In this document: positions 57,187 to 64,000 of the stretch, in pieces
Layout of the letters: each line of letters opens with the position of its first letter
How positions within the stretch are numbered: position 1 is the first letter of the stretch
Source: Anastrepha obliqua
Lineage: Eukaryota > Arthropoda > Insecta > Diptera > Tephritidae
Direction: 5' to 3'
Assembly: GCF_027943255.1 (NCBI RefSeq)
Contig: NC_072895.1
Span: forward strand, 28,432,001-28,496,000
DNA length: 64,000 nt
Notes under the pieces: model-generated
Database searches by the model: none
The model's input: only the letters and a program-made list of their open reading frames with translations
Told to the model about the DNA's origin: nothing
Position numbers and translations under genes: made by a program

Positions 57187-58640
57187 GGTGCGCAACTAAG
57201 TTGCCGCCAGCTGTGTGTGCTAGTCGATTCTAACATAACCTAAACGTCATAAACCAAGCTTAGACATATGGTAAACAAACTGTTTCGGCGCATTAGTGAT
57301 TTTGTTTTGGTATCAAATACATTTGGTTTTGTGAAAATGTCTGGTCTGTGCCGAATAATCGTCATTTGCGGGAAGTGTTAATTTTCCTCTTTCATTCAAA
57401 AAAAACGGCGGCTGCAGCGCATCGAGAGCTAAAGCGTTTTTCAGTAAGAGCGCTTCAACTTTTTTTTTGAATAAAACACAAACGGTTTGACTTTTTTAAC
57501 TATTTTTCTTTTATTATCGAGTTTGAACATATACATTTAAGTATGAAATTCGATTTCTTTTGCATGACCACCGCGTGCACGTTTTACGAAGTCCAATCGT
57601 TGAACCCACTTTTCGACCACTCTTTTGCATAAATCGGCCGAAATTCCAGCAATTTCGCATTCAATATTGACTCTGAGTTCACAAATCGTCGCCGGCTTGT
57701 TACTGTAGACCAATGACTTCACATAACCCCAAAGAAAATAGTCTAGAGGCGTCAAATCACACGAGCGCGGCGGCCATTCGACCGGTCCATTTCTGGAAAT
57801 AATGCGCTCATCGAACTTACTCTTCAACAAATCAATTGTAGCGTGTGCTGTGTGGCTTGTGGCCCCGCCTGTTGAAACCACATGTCATCTAAGTCCATAC
57901 CATTCAATTGCGGCCAAAAATAATCGTTTATCATGTCGCGGTATCGATTTCCATTCACAGTAACGTGGCGATCGTTCTCGTCAACGAAAAAATATGGGCC
58001 AATTACGCCGCCGGCATGTAAATCGCACCAAACAGTGATTTTTTCGGGATGCAACGGTGCCTCATGAATCACGTGTGGATTGCTTTCTGCCCAGTAACGC
58101 ATATTTTGCTTGTTGACAAAGCCATTGAGCCAAAAGTGAGCTTCATCACTGAAGATGATTTTTTGGAAAATTTATAAATTTTCATAAAAAATGTGCACGA
58201 TTTGCAATCGTTGCTCAAGTGTGTAGCGTTCCATGATGAAATGTATACTAATGAAGTTTACAAATGACAAGCGAAAAATAAAAAATATTGCGTCGTTCGC
58301 CCTCCCTATCGGAAAAAAGTTGAAGCTCACCTATTGAAAAACGCTGTACAAGAAGTTTATGAAGATGCTGCTTTAATGAAACAACGTGCCGAGATTCAAA
58401 TCGCTTCAAAGACGGTGATTTTAATGTTGACGACCGTCCGCTTGAAGGAAGGCCAAAATACTTCGAATACGCTGAATTGGAGGCATTGCTCAAAGAGGAT
58501 CCGTGTCAAACGCAAGAAGAGCTTGCTTCAGTATTAGCTCTTAGCGCATGCCACTGTCAACATTTCAAGTGTTTTTGATCACTTAATTCCATTTATTACA
58601 CAAAATGGGATGCAACTTTTTTGATCCATTTTTTTCGATA
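57187..58640 (+). pseudogene. mariner transposase N-terminal half, split by a DD41D insertion
   Basis: Before the insertion (57340-57436), NNRHLREVLIFLFHSKKTAA and AHRELK are readable. After it (58345-58560), AVQEVYEDAAL, then RFKDGDFNVDDRPLEGRPKY and LEALLKEDPCQTQEELAS are readable in shifting frames. Together they are the DNA-binding region of a mellifera-type mariner. The left end may be at 57187 (GGTGCGCAACTAAGTTGCCG). The catalytic half is absent. Confidence 0.7.
57437..58341 (-). mobile_element. rosa-like DD41D mariner with inverted repeats, internally deleted
   Basis: Inverted ends TTTTTCAGTAAGAGCGCTTC (57437) and the inverse of TTTTTCAATAGGTGAGCTTC (58341) bound the element. On the minus strand ATG 58233 reads MERYTLEQRLQIVHIFYENL, a stop, then directly FQKIIFSDEAHFWLNGFVNK. 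It goes on with HPEKITVWCDLHAGGVIGP, RHVTVNGNRYRDMINDYFWP and DDMWFQQ. A one-base deletion destroys the second Asp codon (about 57872), after which GGATSHTAHATIDL, WPPRSCDLTPLDYFLWGYVK and RARGGHAKEIEFHT finish in another frame. The helix-turn-helix block is deleted, as in the 37.2 and 54.4 kb copies. Confidence 0.85.
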
Positions 58641-58641
58641 G

Positions 58642-58932
58642 CAGAAAATCACCGAACACGCAAAAAACTTGTCTTATTTATGCGTCTTACAAACCAGACG
58701 AGTCTCCTAACATAAAAAAAAATAATAATCGAAAGTCGAATGTACGTAGACCGCGAAATTAGAAAATTCACTTCATTTCTTGAACAAACCTTGTATGCGC
58801 CAATTTATTATTTAATATTCGTATTATTATTTTTTTATTTAAGGAGAAACGTCCATTTAAAAAGTAATTAAAATGAACGCCCGCAAAGAAAACAGGTTTG
58901 CAGGCATAATTTTAATACAACTTTTTAGATAC
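58642..58932. other. no gene seen
   Basis: Short AT-rich spacer between two Tc1/mariner elements. Confidence 0.4.
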
Positions 58933-58933
58933 A

Positions 58934-60137
58934 CAGGGTGAACGATAAGAAGTGTTACCAACTTCACACTGCTTTTATCTGTAAAACAGCTCATGACATC
59001 AACGTCAAAATTGTTCTAATGACAATTCAATACATTGTTTATAAGCCATCAAAAGCATTTGCGTCTCAGTTTTGTTGAATTTTTTTCTCTGTGATGGAAT
59101 TCAAACGTAATAGTGTGATTGCGTTATATTTGGCTGGAAAATCAGTCACCTCAAATTGAATAAAATGTTTCTGTATCGCACTATAAAACGTTACAACGAT
59201 ACTGGTAGCATTGCAAAACGCTATGGAGGTGGACCAAAAAAAACCGCAACAACGCCAGAAATGGTTCGGAAAGTGAAGGCTCGACTTGAACGAAATCCAC
59301 GTCGAAGGGGAAGAAAAATGGCCAAAGAACTAAAAATATCGCAAGACAGCATTCGACTCATATTGAAAGATGAGCTTAAGGTCAAGGCTTACAAGTTCCA
59401 AAAAGCACACGATCTTTCACCCCAGCAAAAAAAAAAGTTCGGTGCGGTGAGCAAAGGAGTTGTTGCGTTTGCACGAACGTGGCGAATTTCCTAACATTGT
59501 GTTTTCTGATGAAACAAATTTCCCAATTGAGCAGTTCATAAACCCTCAAAACGAGCGTGTTTACTTGACCGAACGCTCGTACGAGAATTTGAGCTTACGT
59601 ATGGCCACTCGAAGTAATTTCCCCTCGGAAGTAAAGGTTTGGGCCGCAGTGATCGCTGATGGACGCTCTCCAATCGTTTTTATCGAGCCTGGGGTCAAGG
59701 TAAATGCGAAATATTATCGGGGAAATATTTTAGAAGCTGCTTTAGAGCCCCAAAACATTTCGGTCGTAGACCATGGACGTTCCAACAGGACTCGGCACCG
59801 TCTCGCGTGAACCAAGAATGGTTAAAAAATCATGTTCCACACTTCATTTCGTCCACACAATGGCTTTCGAATTCGCCAGACGCAAATCCGATGTACTATT
59901 CCATCTGGTCCATTTTGGAGAGCAAGGTGAGGACTAAAAAATATGCCAGTATGGATGCGCTGAAAAAAGCGATTATACGAGAATGGGCATGCAACTCATT
60001 TTTTGACCGTTTGAAGGCTATAGGCAAGGCAAAAGGTGGTCATATCGAGCTGAAGTGAATATATGTTAAAATTGTAATCATTTTTGAACAATTTTGTCTT
60101 TGAAATCAATAAAAACTAATTCATATCGTTCACCCTG
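58934..60137 (+). mobile_element. near-complete Tc1/mariner element with both inverted repeats
   Basis: CAGGGTGAACGATA at 58934 is matched in inverse by TATCGTTCACCCTG ending at 60137, followed by TA. The transposase is nearly whole but broken. From about 59150 it reads NKMFLYRTIKRYNDTGSIAK, RKVKARLERNPRRRGRKMAK and KVKAYKFQKAHDLSP. After a frameshift near 59430 come LHERGEFPNIVFSDETNF (first Asp) and SEVKVWAAVIADGRSPIVFI. After another near 59775, WTFQQDSAPSRVNQEWLKN (second Asp) and NSPDANPMYYSIWSI follow. The third Asp is replaced by Tyr. Allowing for a small deletion after DSAPS, the spacing is about 37-41 residues. It ends KAIGKAKGGHIELK with a natural stop at 60056-60058. The 3.5 kb fragment is a relative. 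Confidence 0.85.
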
Positions 60138-61680
60138 TATAGTAATTGTGCATTCATAGCACAGAAAAAAGCGTGTGTCCATAGACGCTTTGTCCTGTTA
60201 TTGCTGCCATCATTTTTTGCAACCTCCGTCGACGTCGTTTACGTATTTCCTCCACTAGACTAGATTAACCATTGCTGCTCTTTGCCTTTCCTTCACTTAG
60301 TTAGTAATAATTAAACAAACCAAAAACAATAAAATATTCTACCAAACCAATTTCTGTGAGGAAAAGCCTTTCATAAAATCTTGACAACTGATTGTGAATT
60401 TTACAGCTAATCTGCCATACGTGAATGGGAAGATACATTTTTTTGTATTTATTGCCAATCGCGCCATATGTGAACGCACTTTAACTGGCGAATCTTATAC
60501 CTACTAGTCTCCATAACATTTCACTTGACTAAAATATCGCTTACTAATTGCACGAATTCTTAGGGGCGCTACTGTGCACATCAATTAGCAGCTCCACTTT
60601 CAATGTCACTCACCTTATTTCCATGATCCAAAGCAAAAATATTAAGAACTTGTTACGATTTTTCCACATTTCTTGGTAGCGTTTTTGTGCGTGCGTCTGG
60701 CAATCGCATCATAACACTACAAATACACAACAACAACTACAGCACAAACGCACTTTCGGAACGCACTTAATTCACGGAGCATTTATGCATATCCGTGTAT
60801 GTGTGTGTGTGCGCTCTTTTTCCTTAACAAAATGTAATAATTTTATGTGCAAATTTATATGCTTGCGATTAGAAGTACTAAACTATCACATTTCCAGGCG
60901 AATGCAAAATTGCTATACGCTTTGGATTTCACAGTTTAGCATTTAGGTGTCGAATGTCGGCGTTTGGTTGCGCGTTTAGATGCTAATTGGATTGGTCGGT
61001 TGTTGGTCGGTTGTTGGACGGTTGTTGTTGAGTTGATTGCGCGCACAAGGAAGCGCCGGTTATGGTTGTTGTTATAGTAAAGTTGGGGCAAAAATAATAG
61101 TTTAGAAGCTGTAAAAAATTCACGCGTACCGCATAAGCAACTCGAGTAAGATTCATGCGCGAAGTTCGAAGCAGGTAAGAGGCTGCGTGATCGTATTGAG
61201 CGGCGTGCAGAATAATTATTTTTCGTTGCAGAAGTACGATGCGTTACTTTTTTTTTTTGTTCTTATTTTTTAATTTTTGTTTTTGAAGTTGGTATTTCTT
61301 GTTTTTTATTTTTTGTCTTGCACATTCAGCCGCAGAATGTTAGAGCACTGTTAGGCGTTTTGAATTACACTGTAATTTTATTAAATATTCTCGTGGCTGT
61401 TAATTAAAATATTTGGCTAGAATTCGCACACCGGCGCACGGTCCTGTTTTTCACATTTGTACGCGCCATAAATTAGGCTGCTCGCACAAATATATATATT
61501 TATAGACACAAACATGTGTATACATATATATACATACATATACACATACGCACTGATGGCAAGAATAATAAATATAGAATATTTTGACCAATTCCAGATT
61601 TGTTTTTTTTTTAATTTTCGTATTTTTTTTTATACAAACGTAGTTCATTCCAAAACAAATATCATATAAATTAAAGCTTA
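60138..61680. other. single-copy DNA, no gene recognised
   Basis: Contains GTT/GGTTGTTGG runs near 60990-61030, short GT and ATAT microsatellites, and no coding or RNA signal I can support. Confidence 0.4.
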
Positions 61681-61799
61681 AACCACTAAACTAAACAAAT
61701 TTAAAACTACGTAAAAAATTTATAAAAATTCAACAAATTTTCACCAAACTTTCAAATTTTGTAATTGAAATCTATTCTTAAAAAAAAGTTTGTGTACGC

Positions 61800-62420
61800 A
61801 ATTTTAAAGCCCATTAAATTTTATTTAATTTCAAGGTGGCGCAAAATTAATCATCTAACTTTGATATCGAACAACTTTTTTAGAACTTTTTTTTATTTAA
61901 AGTCTTTGATCAAATCTAAATTTTCGTACACAGTTTTAAGGCCCAATAAAATTTAATTAATTACGAGGTGGCGCAAAATTAATCATCCAATTTTGTTTTT
62001 GGGCAACCTTTTTACTAAATTTCAAATTTTTAATTAAAGTCTTTGATCAAATCTAAATGTTCGTAGGCAGTTTTAAGGTCCATTAAAATTTAATTAATGA
62101 CGAGGTGGCGCAAAATGAATCATCCCATTTTGATTTTGAAATTTTTTTTACAAAATTCCCAAATTTTAATCAAAATTTTTGATCAAATCTAAATTTTCGT
62201 ACACAGTTTTAAGACCCATTAATTTTAAATTAAATACAAGGCGGCGCCAAATTACTCATCCAATATTGTTTATGAACAACTTTCTTAGAAAATTTCAAAA
62301 TTTTTAATGAAAATCTTTGACCAAATCAAAATTTCGGTATTAAGTTTTATAGCCCATTTAATTTTATTTAATTACAAGGTGGCGCAAAATTAATCATCCA
62401 ATTTTGTTTTTGAACAACTT
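61800..62420. repeat. tandem array, unit about 137 bp
   Basis: The block AGGTGGCGCAAAATTAATCA followed by TCCAATTTTG recurs at about 61833, 61963, 62101, 62239 and 62377 (spacing about 130-138 bp). Between blocks the conserved order is TTTTTGANCAACTTTTT, TTTGATCAAATCTAAATTTT and CGTACACAGTTTTAAGGCCC. A single GTGGCGCAAAATTAATTAGC also occurs at 48691. Confidence 0.85.
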
Positions 62421-62459
62421 TTTTTCTAAATAAAAAAAATTTTTTTTACCTTCACGCAC

Positions 62460-62924
62460 CTTCTCTATATGACAAATGTCCGGCAAATGCACGAAATGTT
62501 TTCTTATATGGAGAAAATGCACAACCCCGTCAAGAAAAAAATTACAAAAAATCAACTGAATTTCAAATTTGCGCTTTTTTACACTAAAATTTTAGAAGCT
62601 CGCATACCAAATACATATGTTTCTAAAAAGTCTTACTGATAAAAATGGAATTGTGGTGGAAAGTTTGTGGAGTTTCTTTAATTTTTTCAACAACTTTGAA
62701 ATTTAAATGCTTATGGTTTTTATTAAGAAATGAGCTATACTCTTATAAACAATTAACAAAAACAAAAAAACGAAAAAAGAATAGTAGTCAAAGCTGGTCA
62801 AAATATAGTTTATTTATAATTTTATCCATGAGTGTATTTGTGGGCTCATAGAGCAGCCAAGAAAAGTTTAAGCTATGCCGATAAATTTTCAGTTCCCGAC
62901 GGGTTTTGTTATGTTTTCGCCACT
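62460..62924. other. no gene seen
   Basis: AT-rich spacer between the tandem array and a SINE copy. No motif recognised. Confidence 0.4.
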
Positions 62925-63080
62925 TTTTTTTCCTAATAGCGGTCGCCCCTCGGCAGGCAATGGCTAACCTCCGAATATATCTCTGCCATGAAAGATTTCT
63001 TCGTAAAAAAATATCTGCAGTTCGGAGTCGGCCTAAAAATGCAAGTCTCTCAATTTGTGGAACAACATGAAGATGCACTT
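62925..63080 (+). repeat. SINE copy, body only
   Basis: TTCCTAATAGCGGTCGCCCC, TCGGCAGGCAATGGC, TCTGCCATGAAAGATTTCTT, ATCTGCAGTTCGGAGTCGGC and TTTGTGGAACAACATGAAGA give the shared SINE body in order. The tail is missing. Confidence 0.75.
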
Positions 63081-63332
63081 ATTGTACTTTATTAAAATCT
63101 ATTAGACTTTATTTTAATTTATAAAATATTTTTTCTTTAATAATTTTTTTATTATTTTATTCCATTTATTCTTGTATGGAACATGAGGTTTTTTATTCAG
63201 TCCATAAGCTCGTGCGTTTTTTAAAGGTGCTTTTAAAATTAATAAAAAAAATGTTTAAAGTATTTATTAATCAATAAAATATTTTCCTTCATTATTTACA
63301 ATGTCTTCCCAACGTTTAGGCAAATTTTGAAT

Positions 63333-64000
63333 TCACTGCTCAAATAATTGTTTGTCCTTGGAGCCAAAATACGCTTCGATATCCCTTTTTATAGCTTCTT
63401 TTGAGGAGTAGTTCTTGTTACTCATATGGGATTGAAGTCCACGGAAAAGGTGATAATCACAAGCTGCAATATCCGAAGAGTATGGTGGATGCAACATTAG
63501 CTCCCATCCGAGCTCGTTCAGCTTGCCTAATGTTTGCCTTGCGCTATGGCGTCTTGCGTTGTCGTGGTGAAACAAAACTTTGTGTCTATTCACTAAAGAC
63601 GGTCGATTTTTTTAAGTCCTTCATTCAGGTTTGATAGCTGATGGGAATAATAATCAGCAGTTATCGTCCGGTTTGGTTCCAGAAGCTCATAATAAACAAT
63701 ACCGGCCATATGCCACCAAATAGACAGGATAATCATCTTGGGGAGAAGGCCATTTCTAGGGGTCGGTTCTGGTGTTTCATCTTTATCTAACCATTGGCGC
63801 TTGCGAACAGGATTATTGTAAAGGACCCAATTTTCATGACCAGTAATGATACGGTTCAATGAACTTTCATTTTCAAGCCGTTGCAGCAGATGAGAACACA
63901 AATTCACTCTCTGCTGAAGGTTGGCGACGGAAAGTCTATGCGGAACCCATTTTCCCAGCTTTGAAACCTTTCCCCAACTGAACCAGGTGCCTGTGAACTG
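63333..64000 (-). pseudogene. mariner (DD34D) transposase, runs off the window end
   Basis: From the window edge, the minus strand reads KLGKWVPHRLSVANLQQRVN, RIITGHENWVLYNNPVRKRQ and TPRNGLLPKMIILSIWWHMA. After a frameshift near 63595 it reads KVLFHHDNARRHSARQTLGK and LMLHPPYSSDIAACDYHLFR. The second and third Asp are present, 34 residues apart as in classical mariners. The first is His (TGHEN where TGDEN is usual), so the enzyme would be inactive even without the frameshift. The N-terminal region lies outside the window. Confidence 0.85.

Overview
The window is nuclear DNA of a higher fly (Diptera, Brachycera). The repeat families point to a true fruit fly (Tephritidae) or a close relative: DD41D 'rosa-like' mariners, a tRNA-headed SINE, and many I/R1/Jockey-like and RTE-like LINE pieces. 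The evidence is an intron-free copy of a fly-like signal peptide peptidase, U2 snRNA sequence with an insect-type PSEA promoter element, an errantivirus with an env gene, and AT-rich DNA with CA/ACAT microsatellites. No intact ordinary protein-coding host gene was recognised. Non-repetitive stretches (about 0.2-1.8, 10.1-11.9, 19.1-22.2, 30.0-31.1, 35.4-36.3, 40.1-42.9, 52.8-54.3 and 60.1-61.7 kb) look intergenic or intronic.

Layout. 1.8-4.6 kb holds LINE and Tc1/mariner remnants. 4.79-7.58 kb is a large inverted duplication of a processed copy of signal peptide peptidase (Spp), with arms of about 1.1 kb around a loop of about 0.5 kb. The loop itself contains a near-perfect 75-nt hairpin. 7.6-10.1 kb holds a LINE tail and a LINE ORF1. 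12-13.8 kb has a SINE, a mariner and a LINE RNase H domain. 13.97-14.70 kb is a non-autonomous Transib-like element with RSS-like CACAGTG ends and a 5-bp target duplication. 17.6-19.0 kb is an AT-rich array of about 310-bp repeats. 22.19-25.51 kb is a mariner split by an env-only errantivirus provirus whose two LTRs look identical. 27.51-29.37 kb is a TTAA-flanked element that carries a rearranged U2 snRNA locus with its promoter. 31-35.4 kb and 38.5-46 kb are LINE graveyards. 36.3-37.9 kb and 49.9-52.8 kb contain TTAA-type MITEs and DD41D mariners. 47.1-48.3 kb and 61.8-62.4 kb are further tandem arrays. 54-60.1 kb is rich in Tc1/mariner elements, including a near-complete copy with both inverted repeats. 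63.3 kb to the window end is a DD34D mariner.

How the pieces relate. Nesting gives a relative order: the errantivirus is younger than the mariner it splits, and a DD41D element is younger than the mariner at 57.2 kb. The strongest candidates for unusual biology are: the Spp inverted duplication, a possible hairpin-RNA locus aimed at the parent Spp gene; the env-only provirus, possibly a reverse-transcribed spliced env message; the snRNA locus captured by a TTAA transposon; and the Transib-like element. All assignments come from reading the sequence and remembered family motifs. No database search was run.
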